64,000 bases of DNA from Lucifuga dentata (Eukaryota; Chordata; Actinopteri; Ophidiiformes; Bythitidae). A program made the translations under genes and the position numbers. The stretch lies in NCBI GenBank assembly GCA_014773175.1, contig VXCM01001424.1, positions 1-64,000 on the forward strand. The letters run 5' to 3'. The notes beneath the pieces are model-generated. The model saw nothing but the letters and a program-made list of their open reading frames with translations, was not told the DNA's origin and searched no databases. The stretch's first letter is position 1, and each line of letters starts with the position of its first letter. Positions 13,226 to 25,146 of the stretch are shown here, in pieces.

Positions 13226-14580
13226 CCACACTTCCATGCTACCGTAATGACTTTCACTCTAACTTTGGAGGAGGAAGGCATCAGCTATTCCTTGAACGTT
13301 TCGGAATGGGTCTTCCCAGTTGGCACCAACCCACACAGAAACCATTTGACTTGGAATTCCACAGACATACCAAAAGAGACTGCTCTTCTTAGCATAACGT
13401 CATGTCTAGAAGAACTAATTTTTTAGGCGAGTATCCAATAACATTTTACATTAAGAAAAAAAAGGTTTTTTTCCCATTTCCCACTCTAATATATATATCT
13501 CAAACATTATTAAGGTCCAAAATTAGGCTGGGAAGTGCGTTTTATCAAAGGATTGCAGAAATTTTTATTGTAGTTCCCAGTAACTTCCTGCATAAATTGT
13601 ATTTAGAATGTACAGTATCTCAAGAATGTTTATATTTTAAGTAGGTTAATTGCTGACATTTGTTAAATGGACATATGTATTATATTTTATATTGTATATG
13701 TCATTGGTGAAGCTAAAGGAAAATTTCCACATTGTGGACAGAACCGGCTGGATACAGAATTAATTATATTGTGATGCAAATGACCTGACATTCACCATTT
13801 GACACATTTACTGATCCACCCACTTTCCAAATGTCATCTAATCAGTGATAAAGTAATATCCATCAAATAAGTCAAGAAAAAAAAATGTCATCCATGTGTC
13901 AACCTGAAGAAAATCTCAACCCAGGATGTGCCAAAACCATTTATCAGGTGTTGGTGTAAGCGGATGTGTTCTGTTTAATGTGATTATGAGGCAGGCAGCT
14001 TTACATACATAAATTATAAATCTCAAATAACCTGACATCATGGCTCCTGCAGCAGACAGAATAATGTAAGTAATGTATGGGGCCAGCAGAAGCATCTGGA
14101 AGGAACTTGTGACAATTAGTACCCCAGCCACTGAAACTGGCACCAGGCCAGACTTCTTCCCCCTCTTATGTGAACTTGCAACATGTAAAATTGCATGTTT
14201 AAGCGGTGCAGGAAACTCATGAATTCTTCAGACTCACATGTTTTTCATATAATCAATAATTTCAGCAATGGTCTCATTTCAAACCATGTAGCTGCTGAGT
14301 ATAACCTGTTTTTTAGCTGTAAAAACTATCAGTGACTTTTTTTTTTTTACCATTAATATAGCTGAATAAACTATCATGACAACGCCTGATTCACTGTGGC
14401 CTAAACCATTGGGCGTCGAAAAACTGGAACATTATTTGGCTCCTCGGCTTGGGTTGGGTTGTGCTCATACAATGGGCTCTTTTTTTTTTTTAAAACGTGT
14501 TGCTGAAGAGCCACATGATCCCATGGGGTGTGTTGCTACGCGACCACAAACCCCACCTACTGTTGTAGTCGGTTCACCTG
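12755..14580. other. Intergenic region upstream of prr15
   Basis: No gene seen. It contains a poly-T tract broken by a single N near 12922, a GA microsatellite (13168-13223) and AT-rich unique sequence. Confidence 0.55.
13168..13223. repeat. (GA)n microsatellite
   Basis: Near-perfect AG dinucleotide tract of about 55 bp with one early interruption. The apparent Arg-Glu and Ser-Leu proteins in this spot are translations of the repeat. Confidence 0.95.
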
Positions 14581-14587
14581 AGCGGTG

Positions 14588-14720
14588 CTCACGTGACAGA
14601 TTCCGAGCTCCCGTCCAATCGGGAGTGCGCACAGGTGCGGGGAGTTTCAGAGGCGGAAACCTGCGGGTCTCGCTGACGAAAGACGCTTCTTATAAAATTG
14701 TCAATACATTAGAACGTTTC
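14588..14720 (+). promoter_or_regulatory. prr15 core promoter with E-box, CCAAT and TATA boxes
   Basis: Three elements are in order and well spaced: CACGTG at 14590-14595 (context CTCACGTGAC, a CLEAR/USF-type E-box), CCAAT at about 14615-14619, and a perfect TATAAAA at 14691-14697. A start site near 14720-14725 would follow. The surrounding sequence is richer in CpG than its neighbours. A 5' non-coding exon would run from about 14720 to the donor CTCAG|GTAAGT at about 14992. The elements are seen in the sequence; the assignment to prr15 is inferred from position. Confidence 0.7.
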
Positions 14721-15470
14721 TTAAAGATTTGCTGAAGCGGAATAAAGATATCCGACGATAGCAGGGAAAGAAAAAATAATCTGATTGGAGGCATGACGCG
14801 TGACGCCGTGACGCCTGTCCGTGCGTAAAATGGATGGTTTCCTGAGCTTTTGAAGCATTCCTGCCACAGTTGTTCTAAAGAAACTACTCATCCGTCCTAT
14901 GGATTTATATCTCAGGACAGTCTAGAGTGAGATATTTAGACGTTTTGGGGGGTTATTTTTTAAGTATTTACACCACCTGTTGTAGCTCAGGTAAGTTTCA
15001 CGAATGCTTTTTTTGCGCATTGTTCACCTGTGAATCACTGTTCGCGTTTGTTCTTCTGTTCTCAGGACTCATTAAACCAGTTTTACAGAGAAGCTAAACA
15101 AGGTTATACTTGTTATTCATAGGATTAGGTTGTAAGAAGGTTGCTCACCAGTGACAAATTGCTATTAGAGTGGCGATCCTTAGCCTATTATCAAAGCAGA
15201 TTCATATCTTGAAAGGATAAAACATTAGCTATTGAATTGGAAAACAGCATTTATGATGATTATAGTTATTAGTCTTCACTTAGAGATGAAGAGTGACAGG
15301 AGAGAGAGGATGACGTAAGAACCAAACCAGGAGCCAGATCAGTTCAAAGCACTGAGCCACCTGGATGCAGAGCCAGGTGACTTAGACCTGAATAAAGGAA
15401 AAGAGATCTGTAACAACGGTATTGGTGAGCAGGACAATCTCTTAACAATAATTCAATTTCTTATGGCATG

Positions 15471-15508
<38 letters not shown>

Positions 15509-15527
15509 CCAGTTCCCCTGGTGAAAA

Positions 15528-15938
15528 ATGACAGAGAGGACCCCATGGTGGAAGGCTTTTCTGCCAAAGAAGAAAAGTGGAAGCTCCAAAGACACAAGTT
15601 CAACCCACGTTTTCGGCCCAGACTTTGACCCTTTTGCACCACAACCCAGGAAGCCAAAAGACCCTGCTGCAGCAGCCTCCAAGACCAGCGGTGATCAGTC
15701 CCAGAACCAAACCGAGTCCAACAACACAACCAGCCTCTTCAACGGCGACACCTACGATGACTCCGAGCTGGAATCAGTCTTTAATGAGCAGACATGTCGC
15801 AGAAACATGAAGGTGTCACGCTCAGGCCGCTTTAAAGAGAAGAGGAGGGTGCGCTCAAGCCTTCCTCTGCAGGACAAAGAGACAGAGAACGTGACATCAG
15901 GGAAAGAGGGAGGAGGAAGAGGAGACAATGGAAGATGA
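15528..15938 (+). CDS. prr15: Proline-rich protein 15 (PRR15 family), 136 aa
   Basis: A small, mostly disordered protein of the PRR15/PRR15L family. In mammals it is reported in post-mitotic gut and extra-embryonic cells; its biochemical role is unknown. All coding sequence is in one exon, preceded by a poly-T and ACTTCCAG acceptor just upstream of the ATG, so a 5' non-coding exon (about 14720-14992) is expected. The N-terminus has the family's PWWKAF motif (residues 6-11). The C-terminal half carries the diagnostic RRNMKVSRSGRFKEKRRVR block, close to mammalian NLKISRSGRFKEKRKVR. The middle is rich in Pro, Ser, Thr and Asn. Its position just upstream of wipf3 matches the human order PRR15-WIPF3. 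The choice between prr15 and a prr15-like paralogue rests mainly on synteny. Confidence 0.88.
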   Translation: MTERTPWWKAFLPKKKSGSSKDTSSTHVFGPDFDPFAPQPRKPKDPAAAASKTSGDQSQNQTESNNTTSLFNGDTYDDSELESVFNEQTCRRNMKVSRSGRFKEKRRVRSSLPLQDKETENVTSGKEGGGRGDNGR

Positions 15939-16955
15939 TGGGGAAGATCAAACACTGCTTTAAAATGATGCTTGAAAAGAGACATGGATGAGAACACAGG
16001 AAGTTAATTCACACTGAAGGCCTACCAAGAGGACTACGTTGTTGTGATGGTGATGATGAAGATGACACTGACATTTTTAGCCCAATTTGCAGGAATAAGG
16101 TGAAGTGATGTGCTTAAGATGCAGCTGTTTAAAGAAGACCAACATAGCTTTAGGACTTTTGGGACATTTCTTTGTAGCTGTTTTGCATTTTGCATGGATT
16201 TTTGCAAAAGAGCCACAGTAACAAATACAAAGTGACTGGATAATGGAATATATTTTTGGATGTACAATATGATTATGATTATTGAACCATTGTACAAACA
16301 CAATCAAAGCCTAAAATAAGAGATGGGATGGCAGTAAGCACCTCAGATCTCAATATGGAGTTTATGTCCCACTGCCCCTGTTTCAGTCATGGACATTCTT
16401 AAAAAAAAAAAAAAAAAAAANTTTTTTTTTTTTTGTTTTTTTTTTTTAAAAGCACTCAATTCTGTTAATATTGTCAGTTGTTTCTAAGATGTTTACATTT
16501 TGTTTCTGTAATGGCATTAATATATGTTGAATAATGAAGGATGAGTATAATGTTCCTTTTACAATACTTTTAGAAAAATGTTGATTCTTAGGAGGATATT
16601 TATGAAGGTGTAAATGATTATTATGTGTGAAAAATCAGCTGGTGGGATAAATTAAAGGCTTTTGAGCAGCTTTTAGTCACATGCACACGAATGTAGGATG
16701 AGAAGGAGCAAACACTTGCTGACTAAACGTATAAATGCAGTTAATGAAGGATGAAATCACAACTTCTTTTTATTACATATTGTGTCAGAAACAGTACTAC
16801 CAACATTGAAGTTAGAACTTTTTGTAATAACTGAATGAGACATGGCCAAGTTGCTAATGAAGTATCGATGCAGCCACTGATGTGTTTTGCTTTACAGTAT
16901 GCAAGAGTACTATTTAGATCATGTGTGAATACTTTAATGAAGGTAAAGCATCAGA

Positions 16956-16961
16956 AATAAA
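16956..16961 (+). terminator. Candidate prr15 poly(A) signal
   Basis: AATAAA lies about 1.0 kb after the prr15 stop. An ATTAAA variant near 16651 is an alternative. Nothing in the sequence decides between them. Confidence 0.35.
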
Positions 16962-17056
16962 TCCTACAAATGCTGCAGTTGTTTGCAAGCGTGTATGTGT
17001 ATATTTGTGTTACACATTCCGAACCAATAATGTTCTTCCAGTGCAATAACACAGAG

Positions 17057-17556
17057 CAGAGGTGTCAAACTCAAATCACAAAGTGGGCCAAAATTAAAAA
17101 TTGGGTCCAAGTCGAGGGCCAAACAGGGTCAACCTTTAATGAAAACAGACTNAAAATTAAAAATTGGGTCCAAGTCGAGGGCCAAACAGGGTCAACCTTT
17201 AATGAAAACAGACTTAAAGTGGCCTCATTTTCATCAGAGGTGTTATGACAAATTATTCATACACTAATATGAACTTCACTTTAACCATTTCTCCCAAGAT
17301 CTTATAGAATTCAGAACAAACCAGACATGGAAAAAACAGACAAATGAGAGATCAAATTCAAAATAAATAATACATCAGCATCATTCTTTTTTTTCATGTC
17401 TTCCTCTCTATCAGCAGTCTTTCACTGAACTCATTTCCAGAGAAAAACATTTATGACAGGTAATCAAAAATAGCCAGAAATCAGATATCTCGTGGGCCAG
17501 ATATAATTGTACTGCGGGCCAGATGTGGCCCACGGGCCCTGAGTTTGACATATGTG
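17057..17556. mobile_element. Non-autonomous hAT-type element (MITE)
   Basis: The ends are imperfect terminal inverted repeats, CAGAGGTGTCAAACTCA on the left and TGAGTTTGACATATGTG on the right. They are flanked by 8-bp target duplications that differ at one base (ACACAGAG at 17049-17056, ACATAGAG at 17557-17564). The interior has the 'gggccagatgtggcccacgggcc' wording typical of a common fish hAT-derived repeat and no transposase. An internal block is duplicated around the single N at 17152, which is probably an assembly artefact, so the true length is about 435 bp. Confidence 0.85.
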
Positions 17557-18557
17557 ACATAGAGGTTTGGATCTGAGTATTGCAGGTCTGAGAGTGAGGT
17601 TTGCCTCTAAATTGATGAAATTGATTGAAATTCATACATTAAAAAAAGTCACAAAAACACAAAAGCTGCACTAATACATGCACATACACAAAAGTGCATT
17701 ACAGAAGACACAGAACACGTGCAGCATCAGACCTCATGGCAGCTCACGTCTGTGTCGCCATCTGATCATCACCACACGAGAAAAGAAAAGGTGATGACAA
17801 AAACCTGGGCCGACTGTGAGATTATCACACTGAGTAAAGCAATTAAAAGGGTTTAATACCACTCATCTAAATATGCATCTCAAACCCGGGGCCCAAATAA
17901 TACTGTTCTGTCAGCGGAAGGGGGGGGGGGGNCATTCCTTTGTTGTTGTTGAGATTAGAGGTGTGTGTGTGTGTGTGTGTGTGTGTACGTACACTATGTA
18001 TGTGTGCAGCATGTTTTCACTGTTACTCCTTATGCAACAGGCCAATGAAATATTAAATAATATATTTCTAAATGAATGTATTATGATCAAATAGTTTTAT
18101 AGCAGTTCTAAAAATATCACAGTTCAATTCATTATGATACAGAAAGCGAAACATATGCAGATTGTTACTGGTGCGTAATATGTTTTTATAGAATGCAACC
18201 GGTTGTATAAGCGCTTGTAATGTCATATTTTCAACACAAGGAGGCGAAGATGCGCTTCTCTACATCAGAATAGAATAGAATAGAATATAGAAAATAGAAC
18301 AGAATAGAAAATAGAATAGAATAGAATAGAACAGTTGATCTTGTGTAGCATCCTTCCCGCGCACAGGCAATTCAAAGTGTTTTACATAAGACATTGTTTT
18401 TAAATGCAACAAAAATATTTTAAAAATCAACAAGCAAGCATTTTTAAAAAGCAACAAATGAAAAATATTAACACAGAAAAACCATGAAATTAAATAGACA
18501 AGATAATCAAAATAATAAAACCAACAGTGGTTTCATTGCAGGTTTTATAGTGCAGTG

Positions 18558-18714
18558 GTGAGGAGAAGAGAAGAGAAGAGAAGAGAAGAAAAGAGAAGAG
18601 AAGAGAAGAGAAGAGAAGAGAAGAGAAGAGAAGAGAAGAGAAAAACTGAATCTTGTTNAAGAGAAGAGAAGAGAAGAGAAGAGAAGAGAAGAGAAGAGAA
18701 GAGAAGAGAAAAAC
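18558..18714. repeat. (GAGAA)n pentanucleotide repeat with assembly join
   Basis: Tandem AGAGA/GAGAA units are interrupted at 18658 by a single N. The sequence on both sides ends in the same AAAACTGAATCTTGTT, so the second half is probably a duplicated contig end and the repeat length is not reliable. Confidence 0.85.
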
Positions 18715-18855
18715 TGAATCTTGTTCAGACTTGTTCACAGCAGAAAACAGCTTTTTGTCTCAGTCAGAACCAGTTCTCATGCACAGCACTTATTTATTTT
18801 TTGTTCTGCAGGTTTAATCCAAGGGGAGGCAGAGTTCCTTAGCAGCTGCAGGACG

Positions 18856-18859
<4 letters not shown>

Positions 18860-18889
<30 letters not shown>

Positions 18890-18909
18890 NTCTCTCTCTC
18901 TCTCTCTCT
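18860..18909. repeat. (CT)n microsatellite
   Basis: Perfect CT dinucleotide tract of about 49 bp broken by a single N at 18890, again an assembly join inside low-complexity sequence. Confidence 0.9.
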
Positions 18910-19099
18910 GGCCCCGTGGGTTGAGCGTGGGGCGGTAAGGTGTGGCCTTCGCGCCTCTTACTGACATCAAGTCTGACAGTAAACAGCCTGAGCCAAAGAC
19001 AGTATTATGTGCAAGAGCAGATCTTCCTTTTCTCTGAGTTTCATATCTGGATAAAATTAGGAAACAGAGTGAAAAACATTTAACGACTTTGTGGAACTT

Positions 19100-19274
19100 A
19101 AAAGGACACGGCACAGTTGTTTTGAACTCCAGGATCGGATACACAGTGTCCTCATTTGGCTAAAAATAACTTGGAAACTTTGTCTGGCTGTCTGGTCAGA
19201 GGAGCAGCATGAAGCCAGTCCGACGCGCTCCATGAAGATCTCCTGCAAACAGGTGCATATCTGCTGTTTCTAAA
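19100..19274 (+). other. wipf3: Probable 5' non-coding exon of wipf3
   Basis: A strong donor (TTTCTAAAG followed by GTAAGT at 19275-19280) ends a moderately GC-rich stretch about 1.9 kb upstream of the wipf3 start codon. A short frame reading ATGAAGATCTCC is closed before the donor and is unlikely to be coding. The start of this exon is not visible. The link to wipf3 is inferred from position and strand. Confidence 0.4.
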
Positions 19275-19280
19275 GGTAAG

Positions 19281-21219
19281 TCATATTTATTCCTGGAGGC
19301 TCTACAAGCTGATATTTAATGCAGACCTACAATTGGCATTTATGGAAATCACATTTTAAAATACAGAGTAGATCTGGTCTTGAAATGAAGAAAATGTTGG
19401 AGCAGCAGCTCAGCCGTGTGCAGGCAGGCAGCATCAGGCGCACCTGGCTCCGGTTTCATGGTTCCTGCAGATGAGAAGCTAATGCAGGCGCAGGTTTGTC
19501 CTGATCTACTTTCTGCACCTTTTGTGCTGACAAAGACGCTGCACATAAAAGCAGGAATCCAAAGGATGTTGCGTCGCCATCAGTTGCTTTTCAATTGCAA
19601 ATTCATCTCTTAGCACTGGAATTTTTATTTGAGGTTTTGGGCATTTTAATTTTTGCATTAAGCATTAATTCTAAATATTGACAAATCTCGATGAGGTTCC
19701 AAATCAGATAAAGTCTTATCAATTTAATGATCTGTGGCCTCATATAGAGCTGTAACTAATTATTATTTTCACTGTAGATTAATCTTTCCTTAATTAATTA
19801 ATTCCTTAATAATAATCACTAATTATATATATATATGTATGTATGTATGTATATATATATATATATATAATCACTAACTGATTAATCATTTAGTCTACAA
19901 AATGTCAATAAGAACAACACATGCCCATCTCAAAAGAATTCAAATTGCAATGACCTGAAACATAAATGCAAAAAAAAAAAAAAAANAAAAAAAAAAAAAA
20001 ACAAACAAAACAAAACCAAAACAAACAAACAAACAAACAAACAAACAAATAAAAACTCATATTTGAGAAGCCATAACTGGCAAATATTTTGGTATAGTGC
20101 CTCATTTTCTAAGTTCCCAGGCTGTTTGTGATTTTATTTTCAGCAGTTTGAGAGTCAGGTCTGCTTTGCATGAGAAAGAACAAGAAGTTCTGCAGGTCAA
20201 AAGACAACAACAACTGCTCTATGAGGTGCATTTCCACTCAGTCTCCACCTGTTCTGCTGCAGCTCAGCCAACAGCTTTTAAAAATCTACAGGCAAAGTCA
20301 CACAAGCTGCTCAGGACACAGATATGAAGATAGAAATAGAATGGAGGAAAGCCTGCCAGATGCATAGGCAGCAAAACACTAAACGCAGACAAAGAAAAGA
20401 GGAAGAGATACACAGGGATTCAACAAGAACTGGTTCTGTCGTGGGTTTAATTAAATATTCCAGAGGAGCATGAAATTCCTCCAGGAACTGAATCTGCACA
20501 GAGCTCAGACTGTTTTCAGTACATGGGAGACAAATCCTCAAGAATTTATGATGTCAAGAAGTTGTGTGGAATTTTGATTCAATAGTTGAGCCCAGTTTGT
20601 GACAACACGCCGAGACCAAACCTGGACTTCTTTCACCTAAAGTGTTCAGAGAAACTTATGTTGTTTCATCATTTAATTACATTTACTGATGACATAACCA
20701 TAAGGCTTCCTGTACATATAGCAGATAAATAACTTGGTATAATGATAATATCTGAAAGAACAATGCATGAACACGCCATCATGTGTTCCTGAGGTGCTTC
20801 CTTAATGTATTTTCCATCCAGTTACCACATAACAGCAATGGAGGCCTCTGACCAGCGAGGGACTGAAGGTTAGGGGTTCATTACTTTTCACACAACACTC
20901 CCCATTGTTCCTCGCACCAGTTTCACCACAGGGCATTGTGGGAAGAACAGGAGGATAGGGGGGGCAGGGGCACGTCTCAGATTTCTCTGGAGAGGATGGA
21001 GCGCTTGCTGTTTCCTGTTTTGCAGGGCATGGTGGTGAAAGCGCTTCCTGTTCAGGGAAGAGGGGAAGAGGTCATCGGATTTGCTGCTTTGCACAGTAGC
21101 AGCTTCTGGCAGGGGAAGTGGTTTCAGTGCATAAATGCGATAGTGACTCGATTGGTTTCCAGTTGCTGATTGAGGTAACAGCATGTTCATTGTCCTCCGT
21201 AGGTACCTGAGGCCTAGGT
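19281..21219. other. Probable first intron of wipf3
   Basis: No other gene seen. It contains AT tracts near 19825-19870, a poly-A run with (CAAA)n (19970-20050) broken by a single N at 19986, and unique sequence. The sequence just before the start codon has two possible acceptors (CCTCCGTAG and GGCCTAG). Confidence 0.45.
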
Positions 21220-24200
21220 ATGCCTGTGCCCCCACCTCCCCCTCCGCCTCCCCCGGCTCCCCCTCCACCGCCACCACCTGCTGCTGCTCCACCACAGGTA
21301 AGACGGTGCAATTAAGTTACTTCTGGTTATCAAGTTGAATCTGCATATAAAGTTGAAAACCTGATATGTTACACACAAAGCTATGAATACTCTTCCTCTC
21401 ACCCCCTTCTTGTTCTTTCTCTCCTTCTAATTCATTCTCTAACTCTCTCGTGCAATTTAAGCACTCACTCATGTCCTTCTCACTGACCATCAACCAAACA
21501 CCTGGAGGTTATTTGCATTATTGATGCAGGTAGTACACATACACACATACACTTACACACACACACACACGGTAGGCAGACAGCAAACACTGAGTAGCAG
21601 AACAGTGTTATGTTTCCAGAGCAGCTCATCGTGTCCTCATGTTAGATGAGTTGCCTCTGCTGGAAAATACAGCAGGAGTCAGAGGTTCGCGTTGCAGAGA
21701 CAGACAGTAGCTTCTCCACAAAGAATGATTTTCACACTTGTAATTCTGTTTGCATGTTTGTAAAACTGAAATTACCCAGTTAAAATTAAAATTAACTGAA
21801 TCTTGGGGACAGGTCCTGCATCCAACCTGGGGACCATTAAAAGTTAGAAGATGAAATTTATTATTTGAAATTTATTCTTTGTTTTTAATTTGAATAATGC
21901 AATTTACATCACGCATTATTCAAAAAATTTGAATAATATCTAATTAATTTGAATTGAAGGTTAGTTGTGATTTGACACCATAGTTACTTTAGTTACTGGA
22001 GGTTTAACCTCCTTCTGTGCATTCATTTCTGTCTGATGAAGCCATTTGGATGGATGGTGAAACGTTTCAGAATTAAAAAACTTGAATCCAGTTGACCTGA
22101 CTGAGTTTTCTACAACTTATCTACCGCCTGGATGATTGAGAACCTTCATCAAAACATGAAATTATCCAGGAAATTTACTTAGCATTGCTGCTTAAAGTTG
22201 CGCTTTGATACTTTACATGTAGATAAAATACTGATTCCAGTCATATGTTTTTCTCTGTCTTTCTGTGCACGTGTGCGTGTGTGTGCATGTGTGTCAGCCT
22301 CGGTTGGAACCTCCTAAGCTACACTCCAGTGGAGGAGGAGGAGGAGGAGGAGGAGGTGGGAGGAATGCCCTGCTGGCCGCCATCCAGAGTGGAACCAAGC
22401 TCAGGAAAGTCACACAGGTCAACGACCGCAGTGCCCCTGACATCCACAGTAAGCCCCCCAACCTCAGCTACACACACATACACACACACTGCGTTTAGAC
22501 TATAAATGATACACACGAGGGTGTAGATAGTTTTGAGTAGATAAATTCATAGGAAGCATACTGTTTTCTTCTGGGATGTATCTGTGCTGAGAGATGATGA
22601 CACACACACACAGATACACACACATATACACACTCCCACACAAGTGCACACTCCAGGAAGGAATGTCCTACAGCAGATAAGAATGCAGGCAAGGTAGGAA
22701 GCTGCTGTATACGGTGGCAGACACAATGGATGGGACAAACATTATATACCCACTACACTATGAGTGTCCCCCAAAAAAAGCTTAGAAGTTGTGTATCATG
22801 TGATTTTCAACCATTCTGTTAAAATTAAAGGACCATACAATCCATTTTTCATGTTTGAGCCTAATATATTCAATTTTCATACACGTAATGTTACTGACAA
22901 TCATTTCTCAAAGCATACTACTGGAACGGTGAATTAAAAATGTTTTTCCTACCTTCCAGACCGCCATTGGTTTCAGTTCATTCTGGTATGCTATTAAACT
23001 TGTTGATACTTGAAACATTCTTGGGACAGATAATCCATCATCATGAACAAGACATATATTCAGTTTTTTTTTTCGAAGTTTCTTAATTTTAGTGTTTAAG
23101 CGCAATAAAAAGTACAGAGTGAATGTATGTCTCCACCGGGGAATATAGTCCCAAAAGAAGACCTGCGTTTATCGAAAAATTTAAACAACTGTGACTTCAT
23201 AAGGCTGCATAACTATTAGCAGGCGAAACATCAATTTTTAAGGTGGGTGTATCGCTTGAATATTTGATTTTGAAAGATTAAGACATTTTGCAAAATATCA
23301 GGAAAGCTGAAATACAATTTTATCCTTTGGGAAATGATTGTCAGTAATGTAACATGTATGAAAATTTAATATATTAGGCTCAAGCATGCAAAACGGTTGG
23401 TATGGTCCTTTAAAGCAAACTTGTAATATAATTTATATGTACATGTGTGTTGTTCGTCAGAGCCTAAAACTAGTACTGCAGATGCGTCCAATAGTGGTTC
23501 TCAGAGCTCATCAGGAGGGATGGCACCCATGGCACCCTCTTTGGGTGGGCTCTTTGCTGGTGGGTTTCCCACTCTCAGGCCTATAGGCCACAGAGACACA
23601 GTGGGCAAGACTCCAGGTTGGTAGAAAATCTCTTCATCCGATTTGAGCTCCATGTTTTCTGTCTGCATAGTGGTCATTTGTGATTTGTCTGTGTGTGTGT
23701 GTGCATGTGTGTGCGTGTATTGTAGTCACACGATCAAGCTCATCAGCCTCCCTGAAGCCGCTGTGGAATCCGCCCACTTCAGCCGACACGAGCGTCTCTG
23801 AGCTTCACAGGACGTCAGAACAAGGAAGCTCAATCCACCGCCCACTTGCCCCCTCTGCCTCTGCTCCCCCCTCGCCCTCTCACAGCAGCAGGCACCCTCC
23901 TCCTGCCCCCCCCNNNNNNNNNNNNNNNNNNNNNNNNNNNNNNNNNNNNNNNNNNNNNNNNNNNNNNNNNNNNNNNNNNNNNNNNNNNNNNNNNNNNNNN
24001 NNNNNNNNNNNNNNNNNNNNNNNNNNNNNNNNNNNNNNNNNNNNNNNNNNNNNNNNNNNNNNNNNNNNNNNNNNNNNNNNNNNNNNNNNNNNNNNNNNNN
24101 NNNNNNNNNNNNNNNNNNNNNNNNNNNNNNNNNNNNNNNNNNNNNNNNNNNNNNNNNNNNNNNNNNNNNNNNNNNNNNNNNNNNNNNNNNNNNNNNNNNN

Positions 24201-25099
24201 NNNNNNNNNNNNNNNNNNNNNNNNNNNNNNNNNNNNNNNNNNNNNNNNNNNNNNNNNNNNNNNNNNCTCCTGTCCTCCCCCTCCACCCCCCTCCCAGCTC
24301 ACCAAGCCCACCTGGCTCCCCATCCAGTACTCACACCACACCTCTATCTCTCAGCCCTCTACTCCTACTCTTCCTCCTCCTCCACCTCCTCCTTCTGTTC
24401 CTCCATCCTCTGTCCCAGGTGACCGCTCCTCAGGGTGCTTCTACCCTCTGCCCCCCTCCCCGGTCATTACTGATCCCTCTCGGCTCCCCATTCTGCGAGA
24501 CAGCCCACTGGGTCCTCCTCCACCACCTCCTCCTCCTCCTCTTCCAGCTTCTTTCACCCCCACCTGCCCATCCACTTTGCCCCCTCCACCACCCAAAGTG
24601 GCCCCAGTGCCTTCTCCAGCCATGCGCTCTCTGCCGCCCTCATACCCCTGCAACGCTCCCACTCGACGGCCACCAGCCATACCCAGAAGTGCCAGTAAGT
24701 GGACATAGAGGATGAGGANGCTCCCACTCGACGGCCACCAGCCATACCCAGAAGTGCCAGTAAGTGGACATAGAGGATGAGGAGCTGTCTTCATCACTGA
24801 GGCAGTGTCCACATTTTCTTCTTGTTTTTAACATCATGTACAAACCAAAGCTTTCCTAAAAAGTCAAACATTGTCTGGGTTAGCATGTTGGAATAACATA
24901 TGGATGGTTTTGTGTCACTCCTCTGACTCCTCTGGTCTTGTTGCCCATGGTAACAGGTGCTAATCGGTTAGCTCCTCCTCCAGCTCCTCCAGCTCGCTCC
25001 CCCAGCACTGAGCTGTCCAGCCGCATTCCTCCCCCTCCACCACCTCCCCTGCCTCCATCCAGTCTCAGGAATGGGCACCTGCACAGCCTGGGTGAGACA

Positions 25100-25146
<47 letters not shown>

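Larger units (their letters stand above)
17565..19090. other. Intergenic region upstream of the wipf3 5' exon
   Basis: No gene seen. It holds TG and GAATA-type tandem repeats (about 17960-17987 and 18267-18330), a long GAGAA repeat and a CT tract. Sequence after about 18910 is more GC-rich and may be the wipf3 promoter, but no clear core element was found. Confidence 0.5.

Noticed and set aside
13032..13392. Several frames rich in Ser-Leu or Arg-Glu
   Set aside because: Direct translation of the (GA)n/(CT)n microsatellite; the same applies near 5980, 18860, 53246 and 62400.
18267..18330. Array of GAATA-like units that might suggest a CRISPR or other spaced repeat
   Set aside because: The units are contiguous and very short with no spacers; it is an ordinary eukaryotic minisatellite.
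20936..21169. 77-codon plus-strand frame just upstream of the wipf3 start
   Set aside because: It is out of frame with wipf3, lacks a donor in a useful phase and has no similarity to the WIPF family; more likely intron or 5' UTR.
23846..24715. Long alternative frames across the wipf3 polyproline exon (Leu/Ser-rich on plus, Gly-rich on minus)
   Set aside because: They are shadows of the proline-rich exon and cross the N gap; only the wipf3 frame has splice sites and family similarity.
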